Source: Polaromonas sp. P2-4
GTDB lineage: Bacteria; Pseudomonadota; Gammaproteobacteria; Burkholderiales; Burkholderiaceae_C
NCBI GenBank assembly: GCA_024703855.1
Contig: CP087965.1
Location: 3,526,001-3,590,000 of the forward strand
DNA: 64,000 bases
Reading direction: 5' to 3'
Shown here: piece by piece, positions 30,666 through 41,000 of the stretch
Numbering within the stretch: the stretch's first letter is position 1
How the letters are laid out: every line of letters starts with the position of its first letter
Position numbers and translations under genes: made by a program
Notes under the pieces: model-generated
What the model saw: only the letters and a program-made list of their open reading frames with translations
The model's database searches: none
What the model was told of the DNA's origin: nothing

Positions 30666-31817
30666 TGGAACGCATCTCTGCCGACGTGGCCATCATTGGC
30701 GGCGGCATCATGGGCTCGTCGGCCGCCCTGTTCCTGCGCCGCATGGGCCTGTCGGTGGTCTTGCTGGAGCGCGACCTCTGCGGCTCCCGCTCCAGCGGCG
30801 TGAACTACGGCGGTGTGCGGCGCCAGGGCCGGCCGCTAAGTCAACTACCGCTGTCGCAGCGCGCACGGCATCTGGGCCCAGTTGCCACAACTCATTGGCA
30901 TCGACGGCGAATACCTGCGCTCAGGCCACCTGAAGATTGCGCGCAGCGAAGCCGATCTGGCCTCGCTGGAAAGCTACCGGGAGCGCACGCAGGGCTTCGG
31001 CATGGGCCTTGAAATCCTGTCGGCGCGGGCCTTGCATGAACGCTGCCCCTGGCTGGGCCAGGCCGCCGTGGGCGGCTCCCTGTGCCCGGAGGATGGACAA
31101 GCCAACCCGCGCCTGGTGTCCCCGGCCTTTGCGCTGGCCGCGCGGCGTTTGGGCGCTGATGTGCGGGAGCAAACCCGTATCGACGAAGCGGCGCACGACG
31201 GCTCGGTGTTTGTCCTGCGCTCGGGCCGTGAACTGGAAGTGCGCTCCACCCATCTGCTGAACTGCGCGGGAGCCTGGGCCGGCACCATCGCGGCGCAGTT
31301 CGGCGACATCGTGCCGATGGAATCTGGCCACCCGGAGATGACGGTGACTGAACCCCTGCCGGTGTTCATGAACTTCAGCCTGGGCGTGGAAGGCGGCGGC
31401 ATTTACGCCCGACAAGTGGCGCGCGGCAATTGCGTCATCGGCGGCGGCCAGGGCTATGCACTGGACGAGCTGCGTGCCCGCGCGCAGCGAAGCGATTTGG
31501 CCAGCCTGATGCAGCAGGCCATTGAGCTGCTGCCGGCGCTGCGCACCGCCCACATCATCCGCACCTGGAGCGGCACCGAAGGCTATCTGCCGGACCACCA
31601 GCCCGTTATCGGCCCGAGCTCCACCACCCCGGGCCTGATTCATGCTTTCGGTTTTGCCGGCGGCGGTTTCCAGCTCGGTCCAGCCGTGGGCGCCGTGCTG
31701 GCCGACCTGGTGCGTGATGGCCAGACCGCCACACCCATCGCCGCGTTTTCTGTTTCTCGTTTTACTTCAAGCCCGCGTGTGGCAACCACCGGGCCTGTTC
31801 CTTCAGCCGTTGCCTAA
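30662..31817 (+). CDS. FAD-dependent amino/imino-acid oxidoreductase beta subunit (DAO family; HcnC/OoxB-like), frame broken
   Basis: Predicted catalytic subunit of the heterotrimer. DVAIIGGGIMGSSAALFL is the dinucleotide fold, LLERDLCGSRSSGVNYGG the FAD loop, HLLNCAGAWAGTIA and FGFAGGGFQLGPAVG the DAO-family core. A change in a GCGCGC run near 30862 shifts frame; repair joins PLSQLPLSQRAH to GIWAQLPQLIGIDGEYLRSGH. About 385 residues. The substrate is an amine, opine or imino acid; not decidable here, though the paired polyamine/opine-type ABC importer suggests an imported nitrogen compound. Confidence 0.87.
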
Positions 31818-31851
31818 CCCCGATGTTTAACCTTGTTTCCAGGAGAACCCC

Positions 31852-32919
31852 ATGAAGCTGCCCTCACGTTTCCTGTCCGGCCGCGCCACTGCGATGGCTT
31901 TGGCCATTGCCGCCGCCAGTCTGTCCGCCGATCTCGCGATGGCCCAAAGCAAAACGCTGTACATCGGCATGAACGGCGGCACGATGGAGAGAACCTTTAC
32001 CGAGCATGTGTTCGGCGCCTTTGAGAAGGCCAACGACGTCAAGGTGGTGGTGGTGCCCGGCACCTCATCGGACATTCTGGCCAAGGCACAGGCCAACAAG
32101 GACAATCCGCAAATGCACGTGATGTTCCTGGACGACGGCGTCATGTACCGTGCCATCGGCATGGGTTTGTGCGAGAAAATGCAGCCCAGCCAGGCGCTCA
32201 ACGACCTGTTCCCCACGGCCCGCTTCAAGGGCGACATGGCCGCCGGCATCAATGTCGGCATGACCGGCCTGGCCTACAACAAGAAGATGTTCACCGAGAA
32301 GGGCTGGGCCGCGCCCACCTCGTGGATGGACCTGGCCGACCCCAAGTTCAAGGGCAAGGTGGTGTTCCAGTCGCTGGCCTCATCGACCTTCGGGTTGCAC
32401 GGCTTCCTGCTTTTTAACCGCATCCAGGGCGGCACCGACAAGAATGTCGAGCCCGGCTTCAAGGCCTGGCCCACCACCATCGGCCCGAATGTGCTGGAGT
32501 ACATCCCGAGCTCGGCCAAGCTGTCGGAGATGGTGCAGACCGGAGAGGCCGCCGTGTTCCCGTTGACCCCGACGGCCGTCGGGGTGCTGAAGGGGAAAGG
32601 CCTGCCGGTCGAGTATGTGCAACCCAAGGAAGGCTCTGCCGTCCTCACGGTGGGCGAGTGCGTGATCGCCAAAAACAGCGAACCCGCCCTGGCCCACAAG
32701 CTGGCCCAGTACCTGCTGTCGCCGCAAGCGCAGGCCGCGGCACTCGAGCATGGCAACGAGATCCCGTCCAACTCCAAGACCAAGGCTACAGGTGCAGCCG
32801 CGGCCTTGGTCAAGCAGATGAACGAGTACATGAAGACCGCGACCACGGTCGACTGGGACGTGATCAACGAAAACCGCCCGGCCTGGAATGCCCGCTGGAA
32901 CAAGACGGTGGAACGCTGA
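31852..32919 (+). CDS. ABC transporter solute-binding protein (PotD/opine type)
   Basis: Periplasmic receptor of the importer, 355 residues without a frame break. Signal peptide: basic MKLPSRFLSGR, hydrophobic core, cleavage near LAMAQS. Then LYIGMNGGTMERTFTEHV, VVVVPGTSSDILAKAQANK, GMTGLAYNKKMF and GECVIAKNSEPALAHKLAQYL, typical of bacterial SBP_8-type proteins. The missing tryptophan/aspartate-rich PotD polyamine pocket signature cannot be confirmed, so polyamine is only a guess. Last gene of the operon. Confidence 0.9.
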   Translation: MKLPSRFLSGRATAMALAIAAASLSADLAMAQSKTLYIGMNGGTMERTFTEHVFGAFEKANDVKVVVVPGTSSDILAKAQANKDNPQMHVMFLDDGVMYRAIGMGLCEKMQPSQALNDLFPTARFKGDMAAGINVGMTGLAYNKKMFTEKGWAAPTSWMDLADPKFKGKVVFQSLASSTFGLHGFLLFNRIQGGTDKNVEPGFKAWPTTIGPNVLEYIPSSAKLSEMVQTGEAAVFPLTPTAVGVLKGKGLPVEYVQPKEGSAVLTVGECVIAKNSEPALAHKLAQYLLSPQAQAAALEHGNEIPSNSKTKATGAAAALVKQMNEYMKTATTVDWDVINENRPAWNARWNKTVER

Positions 32920-32931
32920 CAGCAGCGTTGG

Positions 32932-32950
32932 CGGCTTAGCTAAGAAGCCG
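32932..32950 (+). terminator. Hairpin after solute-binding protein gene
   Basis: CGGCTT / AAGCCG with the loop AGCTAAG, 12 bp after the stop at 32919. No U-tract follows, so it may be a weak or Rho-assisted terminator. Confidence 0.4.
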
Positions 32951-33017
32951 TCGGTCGGCCCCCGCGCATTGTTCCAATTCGAATTATTGAGCTTTTCACA
33001 ATTCATGACAGCATTCC

Positions 33018-33100
33018 CGTCATTGCGAGGCGCAGCGCGGCAATCCATGGCTGCGCTTGATCGACGATGGATCGCCACGGCCTGCGGCCTCGCGATGACG
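33018..33100. repeat. ATTGCGAGG-type palindromic intergenic element
   Basis: CGTCATTGCGAGG at the left and CCTCGCGATGACG at the right form 13-bp terminal inverted repeats (12 of 13 match), with internal GGCAATCCATG / GGATCGCC sub-arms. This organisation is a widespread small palindrome class in bacteria. A partial similar piece, GCGATGAC...GTGTCATCC, follows at about 33119-33141. Confidence 0.8.
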
Positions 33101-33140
33101 AGACGGTGCGTAGGCCGCGCGATGACCGCAAGAGTGTCAT

Positions 33141-33248
33141 CCATTAAGGAAAGATCAATAGAAGCGAGAACAAGGCGCGACGCCGCAGACAGTGCTACAG
33201 CACGGCAAGGCTAAGCACCGCAGTTATCGTTTTTAAGGCGAGTTGGAA
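33141..33248. repeat. Intergenic repeat, copy B of the 57.5-kb element
   Basis: Contains CGCCGCAGACAGTGCT and AGCACGGCAAGGC, the reverse complement of the core at 57557-57590. It ends right at the tolC-like stop codon and, read on the minus strand, starts with AATTCCA like copy A. Confidence 0.8.
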
Positions 33249-34597
33249 TTACTTGTCCGCAACGAAATATGCGGCGATGTCTTGCAGGTCAGCCAGGCCA
33301 AGCGTGCCGGCAGAGTAGCGCAGGCGCAAAAAACCGAGCAGATAGTTGTAGCGTGACAGCGCCAGGTCGCGCTTGGCCTCAAACAGCTGCTGCTCGCGTT
33401 GAGCACGTCAAGGTTGGTGCGCTGCCCGCCCTTGACGCTTCTTTGCGTGGCATCGACCAGCAAACTGGCGGAACTCAGGGATTTCGCGGCGGCATCGATC
33501 CGTGACACGCTGCTCAGGGTGAGGTTGTACTGCTTGCGTAACTCAACCAGCACCTGATTGGTTTTGGCATCAAGATCCGCTTGCGCCTTCTCGTGATTCG
33601 ACACCGCCTGGCTGGTCGCCGCGCTGACAGAGCCGCCCGCATACAGCGGAATATTCAGCTGCACACCGATGCTGCGATTGTTCGTCTCCTGGTTGAATGT
33701 GCTGGCGGTGTCGGATTTGCTATTGCTGACGCTGGCGATCAGGTCCAGGCGCGGCGAATGGCCGGCCCGATTCTTGTTGATTTCCTCGTGGGCCACCTCG
33801 ACGGCGTAGCGTTGGGCCACAATTTCCGGGTTGCTCGCCAGCGCGATCGCCTTCCATTCCTCGAAGCTGGCGGGCTGCATGGGCCTGACCCGAAAATCAT
33901 CTGACAAAGGGTCAAGTGTGGTGATGTCCTGGCCGACCATGGCTGACAGTGCGTTGCGCGCATTGATCAGGCTGTCGCGCGCCTCCAGAACCTGGGCTTC
34001 GGATAAATCGTATTTAGCCCGAGTTTCCAGCACTTCGGTTCGGGTGCCTTCGCCTCGCTGGAACAGACGCACATTCGACTGCTGCTGTTCGGCGAAGGCG
34101 GTGCGCTGCGCCGTGGCTTGGGCGAGCTGGTCTTCCGCATATTTGGCGGTGGCGTAAAGGCTGACGAGACGCACGATCAAGTCCTGGCGACGCACCGAGA
34201 ACTGCGCATCGCTGGCATGGGTCTGCGCGATCCCCAGACGATAGCGGGCCTTGCCTTCCGGATGGAACAGTGGTTGGCGCAACTGGATCGATGCAGCCAG
34301 GCTGGTGTATTTGCGCGGGTCCGTCCTGTCACCCACTACGGTTGTCGTGGTGACATCGCCTTGATTTTTGCTCGTCGAATAGCTCGCGGACAGGCTGGGC
34401 AGGAGGTGGGAGCGCCCCAACACCTTGTATTGCTGGCCCGCTTCGTTGTCGTGCACTGCAGCACGGTACGCCGGGTCATTGGCCAGCGCGGCTTCGTAGG
34501 CTTGCAGCAACCCGAGGGCAGAGGCTTCCTGGGCCAGACCCAGCGCGGCCACACACATCATTGACATCAGCAGGCGGTGATAGGGCGGGGTAGCCAT
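33249..34597 (-). CDS. TolC-family outer-membrane channel of type I secretion, frame broken near 3' end
   Basis: Outer-membrane factor forming the exit duct. Signal peptide MSMMCVAALGLAQEASA; then ALGLLQAYEAALANDPAYRAA, the typical TolC opening, long coiled-coil alpha segments and two beta-barrel repeats (GHSPRLDLIASVSNS). A change near 33396 breaks the frame; the alternative frame gives LNAEQQLFEAKRDLALSRYNYLLG and ends AAYFVADK at 33249, about 449 residues. The nominal end at 33233 is a frame artefact. 2 bp from hlyD. Confidence 0.92.
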
Positions 34598-34599
34598 GC

Positions 34600-35961
34600 T
34601 TATTCCTCCGTCATGGACATTTTGAGATGGTCGAGTATCGGCTTCAGCAGGTAATTCATCATGGTGCGCTCACCCGTCTTGACGAACAAGTCCACTGGCA
34701 TGCCAGGTCGAATCTGCAAATTGGCGATTATTTTCATGCCCTCGGGTGCCACCTTCACCTTCAGGCTGTAATAGGGCTGTCCGCTCTTTTCATCAATCAG
34801 TCGATCCGCCGACACCTGCGTCACAATGCCCGGCACATGCGGCGTCAGGTTCTGGTTGAAGGCCGTGAACATCAGCTCCACCGGCAGGTTTGGGTGAACT
34901 TTATCGATCAGATGCACCGGTAGCTGCCCGTCGACGATCAACGGGTCATCGCTTGGCACGATGTCCATCAATCGAAAACCCGGCGCTATCACACCGCCAT
35001 GGGTGAACACATTCATGGCGACCACGGTGCCATCCACCGGGGCTTTCACCAGCACGTTGTCGAGATCGTAGTCAAGCCCGGTCAGCCGGTTGGCCAGGCC
35101 ATCGGCTTCTTTCTGGGTCTCGGACAATTGCGTGCGAACCTCCTTCTGGTATTCCTGCTGCCGCTGGAGACGGCGCAACCTGAACTCCGAGATCTGGCTC
35201 TGGCCGCGGCCTATGTTGCTGATGTCTTCAGATATGGCCGTACTCAACTGTGCATAAGTCCGCTCCAGTTCCAGCAAGCGATTGCGCGCAACATAGCCCT
35301 CTTTGGCTAAATCACGCATGCCATCGAGCTGCTCTTTCAGGAACTGAAGCTGCTGCTTCTTGCCATCACGCGACTCTTCCAGTCCCTTGTTTTGCAGCAC
35401 CAGCCCCGCGATATTTTCGTTCAGGGCAGATAGCTCGCTGTGTATGGCGGATTGCCGCGAGCTGAACAATTGCTGCTGCAGGCGAATGTTGTTGGCGACG
35501 CGTGGATCATTCTTGACGTCTTCAAGTTCCGACGGAAAGACAATGGTTTTTTTCCCGTCCCGCTCAGCAACCAACCGCGCCTCTGCTGTGCGGGCACTGA
35601 AGTACTGGACACGCGCTATTTCCGCGTTGGCCTTTGCCTGCACCGCGTTCATGCGCACCAGGACATTGCCCGCCTTCACCACATCGCCTTCCTTGACCAG
35701 AATGGCCTCTACCGTGCCACCCGTCAGGTGCTGGACGGCCTTCTTGCTGGTGGCGACGGTGACCGTTCCGCTAAGAGGAACGCCCTTGTCCAGGGGGGCA
35801 AACGACGCCCATAGCAGGAAACCCCCTATACCCGCGATGACGATCCACCAGCCCAGGCGGGTATGTGCTCTCGCATCGGTATTGACTTCCAGAGGGACCA
35901 CGTCACGGGAAACGACATCGGTCGCAGCCGGTTTGTTGCCGAATAATCTTTTCATAATCAT
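34600..35961 (-). CDS. HlyD-family membrane fusion protein of type I secretion
   Basis: Periplasmic adaptor linking the ABC exporter to TolC; 453 residues, one frame. One N-terminal transmembrane helix (GWWIVIAGIGGFLLWASF, about residues 36-53), then a lipoyl half (VEAILVKEGDVVKAGNVLVR), a long coiled-coil from about 115 to 285, the second lipoyl half (VKAPVDGTVVAMNVFTHGG) and beta barrel (PGMPVDLFVKTGERT). PrtE/HlyD size. Lies 3 bp from tolC and 43 bp from the ABC gene. Confidence 0.95.
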   Translation of the reverse strand: MIMKRLFGNKPAATDVVSRDVVPLEVNTDARAHTRLGWWIVIAGIGGFLLWASFAPLDKGVPLSGTVTVATSKKAVQHLTGGTVEAILVKEGDVVKAGNVLVRMNAVQAKANAEIARVQYFSARTAEARLVAERDGKKTIVFPSELEDVKNDPRVANNIRLQQQLFSSRQSAIHSELSALNENIAGLVLQNKGLEESRDGKKQQLQFLKEQLDGMRDLAKEGYVARNRLLELERTYAQLSTAISEDISNIGRGQSQISEFRLRRLQRQQEYQKEVRTQLSETQKEADGLANRLTGLDYDLDNVLVKAPVDGTVVAMNVFTHGGVIAPGFRLMDIVPSDDPLIVDGQLPVHLIDKVHPNLPVELMFTAFNQNLTPHVPGIVTQVSADRLIDEKSGQPYYSLKVKVAPEGMKIIANLQIRPGMPVDLFVKTGERTMMNYLLKPILDHLKMSMTEE

Positions 35962-36004
35962 GCTCGCCCTGTTACATCTGAATTTACCGCATCATTTGCC
36001 TGCG

Positions 36005-37772
36005 TCAACTTCTGCTGCGCTGTTTCGAGCCTGCTGTGGCAATGGCGGTGGCGGGTTTGGCCGGCTGTGTCGCTTGGGCCTGTTGTTGAGAAGCCTTGGT
36101 CAAATCGGTCAGTACCTGGGCCGTCGGTCCAAACATCTTTGCCACGCCGTCGTGGAGCAGCAGCAACTTGTTGGTCACACCAATGGCGCTGGTACGGTGG
36201 GTGATCAACACCAGGGTTTTGCCGCGTTTACGGAAATCAAGGATGGCTGCAACGAGCGCCTGCTCTCCCACCTCGTCAAGGTTCGAGTTGGGTTCATCCA
36301 GAACCAGCAGCGAGGGGTCGTCGTACATGGCTCTCGCCAGGCCGATGCGTTGTTTTTGGCCACCCGACAAGCCGGCGCCACCGTCGCCAAGCGGGGTGTC
36401 ATAACCCTGCGGGAACTGCAAAATCATTTCATGAACCCCGGTGCGCTTGGCAGCCGATATCACTTTTTCCGGGTCGACTTCGCCAAAACGGGCAATGTTC
36501 TCGCTCACGGTTCCGGCAAACAGTTCAATATCCTGTGGCAGGTAGCCGATATGCGGCCCCAATTCGTCCTTGTTCCACTGGTACACGTCGGCGCCATCCA
36601 GTCGGACCTTGCCTATCGCAGACGGCCAAATGCCCACCAAAAGGCGCGCCAGGGAGGATTTGCCCGCGCCGCTTGGGCCGATGATTCCCAGCACATCGCC
36701 AGGAGCAATCGCAAAACTCAGATTCTTGATGACCGCAACGGTGGTGCCGGGAGGTGCTGCTGTCACGGCTTCCACGGAGACCTGGCCCAGCGGTTTGGGC
36801 AGCGACATGCCCGTCTGGCGCGGCGGGTTCGCCGCCAGTAGCTCGTTCAGGCGCTTGTAGGCACTCTTGGTACTGCTCCAGGCTTTCCAGATGCCGATCA
36901 GCTGCTCCACCGGGCTCAATGCCCTGCCCATCAGGATGGAAGACACGATCATCATTCCGCCGGTAATTTTTCCTTCCAGCACAAGCAGTGCGCCAAGCCC
37001 CAAAATCAGGGACTGCAGGGAGATGCGGACAAACTTCGTGCCTGCGCCGATGATCCCGGCCTTCTCGCTGGCTTCAGCCTGCAACTGCAGGAAACGGCCA
37101 TGCAGCTTGAACCAGCGCGACATCAGATTCGGCAACATGCCCATGGCCTCTATCACTTCTGCATTTCGCAGGTTGTTCGTCGCCAGGTTGCCCGCGGCGA
37201 TCGCCATGCTGCTGGCTTCCGCCAGCGGCTTCTTGGACACCACTTCATTCACATAGGCCAAAATAATCAGCACAATGGTTCCGCACAGGGCAAACACGCC
37301 CAAGGATGAATTGAATAGAAAAATCACGGCCAGATACACGGGGAACCACGGCGCATCAAAAAGGCGAACAAGGCATTCCCGGTCAGAAATTGCCGAATGG
37401 TAGTCAAATCCTGCAAGGCCTGTCCGGCATTGCCCCCGCCTTTTTCAGGTTTTGCTCAAAGGCCGCCGTATAGACCCGCTTGTTCATCTTCATGTCAAGC
37501 TGGGCCCCGACCCGGATCAGCACAAAGCTGCGCACAAACTCCAGGGCGCTCATGAAGAGATAGGCTCCCAGCACTATCAAGGTCAGCATCAGCAGCGTCG
37601 TCTCGTTGCGGCTGGCCAGCACCCGGTCGTACACCTGCAGCATATACAGGGATGGCACCAGCAACATCAAATTAATGATGGCACTGAAAATGCCCACGGT
37701 TCGAAACGCTCCCTTGAAATCAGTCAGGGCTTGCGTGATTTCATTTTTGGCGGGTTTGGGTAGAGAGATCAT
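36005..37772 (-). CDS. Type I secretion permease/ATPase (PrtD/HlyB family), frame broken
   Basis: Inner-membrane exporter energised by ATP. N-terminus (ATG 37772) MISLPKPAKNEITQALTDF with YMLQVYDRVLASRNE, the PrtD-family transmembrane entry; no N-terminal C39 peptidase-like domain. Two frame breaks, each one base lost in a run (G-run near 37434-37438, T-run near 37363-37366), repair to KAGGNAGQALQDLTTIRQF and ALFAFFDAPWFPVYLA. ATPase: GPSGAGKSSLARLL (Walker A), GLSGGQKQRIGLARAMY (signature), LLVLDEPNSNLD (Walker B). About 589 residues. Probably exports the RTX protein encoded just upstream. Confidence 0.93.
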
Positions 37773-37875
37773 GTTGGGCTGGGTGCCTTAAGGATTGCTG
37801 TGCATGAACGTGTCGCCATCGTAAGCCATTGAACTGACACAGCCACAGGGCAAACGCTTATTTCTCTTGAACGAT

Positions 37876-37907
37876 GAAAAAGCCCCCGCCGGTGTGGCGG
37901 AGGCTTT
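37876..37907 (-). terminator. Rho-independent terminator of the giant RTX gene
   Basis: On the minus strand: AAAGCCTCCGCC, loop ACACC, GGCGGGGGCTTTTTC. An 11-bp stem with one mismatch followed by a T-run, about 140 bp beyond the RTX stop and 100 bp before the exporter ATG. Confidence 0.8.
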
Positions 37908-38047
37908 GGGGCGAGTTGGCGAGGCGGGCCGCAACCGGCCCCTCGGAGCGGCAAGTCGACTGGCGCGAAGGCGTGAGTCTCCGTCAGCGGCTTCTTTGGC
38001 ATCAATTCTCAGGTTAGGGGTTGATGTTTTGTCTTTTTGTGTCCTTC

Positions 38048-41000
38048 TCACGCCAGGAGGAAGTCACTTGCATTGACGCTGGCACTGCTAACACCAATGA
38101 GCTGGATGGAATCGGCACCTATCGTGACCAGCGTGTCGGCCCCCTGCTGCGCGATGGTCACCGAAGTGGCGAATGTGGCGGCCGTGATCCCCAGACCAGA
38201 GATGTTCAGCAAGTCCTGCCCGAACAGGGCATCGGTATCGAAGTCCGTGACCCGGTCGCTGCCAAAGCCCAACGCAGAGAACTTAAACATGTCGTTGCCG
38301 TACCCACCGGTCAAGATGTCATTTCCCGTGCCGCCGGTGAGCTCATCGTGGCCGGCACCGCTATTGAGCGTGTCGTTGCCGGCGCCACCATCGAGCGTGT
38401 CGGCGCCGTTGCCGCTCACTATCAGGTTGTCAAGATCATTGCCGGTACCAATGAAGATGCCGGTGCCACCATAAACGAGGTTTTCCACGTTGGCGGCGAG
38501 GGTGTGGTTGACATAGGCCCAGACCGTATCAACGCCTTCGCCCGCATTCTCGATCACCACATCGCCCGCGTCCGTCACCTCGTAGGTGTCGTGCCCGGTG
38601 CCGCCGGCCATGGTGTCGCTGCCCGCGCCGCCGATCAGCACGTCGTTGCCGGCGCCGCCATTGAGCGTGTTGGCGCCGCTGCCGCCCACCATCAGGTTGT
38701 CCAGCTCATTGCCGGTGCCCGAGAGGTTGGCAGTGGAGCCGCTGAAGATGAGGTTATCCACGTTGGCTCCCAGCGAGTAGTCGATGTAGGCCCAGACCGT
38801 GTCAACGCCTTCGCCCGCAGCCTCGGTCACCACATCGCCCGCAACGCCCCCATCGGTCACCTCGTAGGTGTCGTGGCCCAGCCCGCCGACCATGGTGTCA
38901 CCCCCGGCGCCGCCGATAAGCACATCGTTGCCGGCGCCGCCATTGAGCGTGTTGGCGCCGCTGCCGCCCACCATCAGGTTGCCCAGGTCATTGCCGGTGC
39001 CAGTGAGGTCACCGGCGGAGCCGCTGAGGATAAGGTTTTCCACGTTCGCGTTGGCTGCGAGCGAGTAGTTGAGATAGGCCCAAATCGTGTCACTGCCTTC
39101 GCCCGCATTTTCGACCACCCCATCGCCCGCATCGGTCACCTCGTAGGTGTCGTGGCCCAGCCCACCGATCATGGTGTCTGCACCGCTGCCGCCGATCAGG
39201 ACGTTGTGGCCGCTGCCGCCCACCATCAGATTGTCCAGGGCATTGCCGGTGCCGGTGAAGTTGCCGGGGGTGCCGCTGAAAACAAGGTTCTCCACGTTGG
39301 CGGCGAGGGTGTGATTGACATAGGCCCAGACGGTGTCAGTGCCTTCGCCCGCAGCCTCGGTCACCACATTGCCGTCCTCGGTCACCTCGTAGGTGTCATG
39401 ACCGGTGCCCCCGGCCATGGTGTCAAGCCCCGCGCCGCCGATGAGCACATCGTTGCCGGCGCCGCCATTGAGCGTGTTGGCGCCGCTGCCGCCCACCATC
39501 AGGTTGTCCAGGTCATTGCCGGTGCCCACGAGGTTGCCGGCGGAGCCGCTGAAGATGAGGTTCTCCACGTTGGCTCCCAGCGAGTAGTCGATGTAGGCCC
39601 AGACCGTGTCAACGCCTTCGCCCGCAGCCTCGGTCACCACATCGCCCGCAACGCCCCCATCGGTCACCTCGTAGGTGTCGTGGCCCAGCCCGCCGACCAT
39701 GGTGTCACCCCCGGCGCCGCCGATGAGCACATCGTTGCCGGCGCCGCCATTGAGCGTGTTGGCGCCGCTGCCGCCCACCATCAGGTTGCCCAGGTCATTG
39801 CCGGTGCCAGTGAGGTCACCGGCGGAGCCGCTGAGGATAAGGTTTTCCACGTTCGCGTTGGCTGCGAGCGAGTAGTTGAGATAGGCCCAAATCGTGTCAC
39901 TGCCTTCGCCCGCATTTTCGACCACCCCATCGCCCGCATCGGTCACCTCGTAGGTGTCGTGGCCCAGCCCACCGATCATGGTGTCTGCACCGCTGCCGCC
40001 GATCAGGACGTTGTGGCCGCTGCCGCCCACCATTAGGTTGTCCAGGGCATTGCCGGTGCCGGTGAAGTTGCCGGGGGTGCCGCTGAAAACAAGGTTCTCC
40101 ACGTTGGCGGCGAGGGTGTGATTGACATAGGCCCAGACGGTGTCAGTGCCTTCGCCCGCAGCCTCGGTCACTCCATCGCCGGCATCCGTCACCTCGTAGG
40201 TGTCGTTGCCGATGCCGCCGGCCATGGCGTCGGCGCCCGTTCCGCTGATAAGAATGTCGACACCGGCGAGGCCCTGTACGTTGTCTTGACCGGCCGTGCC
40301 AGTGAGCAAGTTGTCTCCGGCATCGCCGGTGATCAGATCGCCGACCACCGTCGTCGGCGCAGAGAAGACCTGCTCCAGGTTGCCGGCATTGTCGGTATAA
40401 CTCGCCACAACGCGAAGGTTCAATCCGACCTGCGCCTGGGTCGGCGTGAAAGTCGCACCCGTCGCGCCGGCAATGTCCGTGAAGGGCGTGCCGATGCCAC
40501 CTACTTGCCACTTGTGCAGAAACGGCCCCGATTCCGTTAGGGTCGGTGACCGTTGCGGTCACGGGCGCGCCTTCGGTTGGCGTCGTATCGTTGACGGTCA
40601 CCGCTCCGACATTGTTGACGGCGCCGGTGCCGGCCAGCGTAGTCGCTGCGGTCGGCGCCGAGAACACGGTCTCCAGCACGCCGTGGCCGTCCTGGTAAAC
40701 GGCCTTGACGCGCAGCGCGAAGCCCGCAAGATCCGGCGTTACCGTGAAGGTCGGGCCGGTCGCGCTTTCCTTTCCTAGCCCTGTCACCACGAGGATGTCT
40801 TGAAAGAGGCCCGGTCGAGCTTCAAACTGCCAGAAGTAGTCGACGGGGCCGGAGATCGTGCCGCCGATAGTGGTGGTGTTGTCCGCATCGACCAGGCCAG
40901 CGACCCCCGCCGTCAGCACCTGGCCGACGGCCGGTGTGGCGTCGTTGAGTCTTACCACGCCGACCGCTTCATTGTTGAGTCCGGCCACGAGGACTTGCGA

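Noticed and set aside
33018..33100. Palindrome considered as a plain Rho-independent terminator
   Set aside because: Terminal inverted repeats with sub-arms and no T-run fit a small palindromic repeat element better.
38021..40036. 671-codon open frame on the plus strand opposite the RTX tail
   Set aside because: It is an antisense shadow of the GC-rich RTX repeats; its protein merely mirrors the repeat pattern and has no RBS or recognisable domain, while the minus-strand frame encodes clear RTX units.
38550..40200. Regular repeats resembling a CRISPR or satellite array
   Set aside because: Repeat units are coding RTX modules with an 807-bp higher-order period; there are no short identical repeats with unique spacers.
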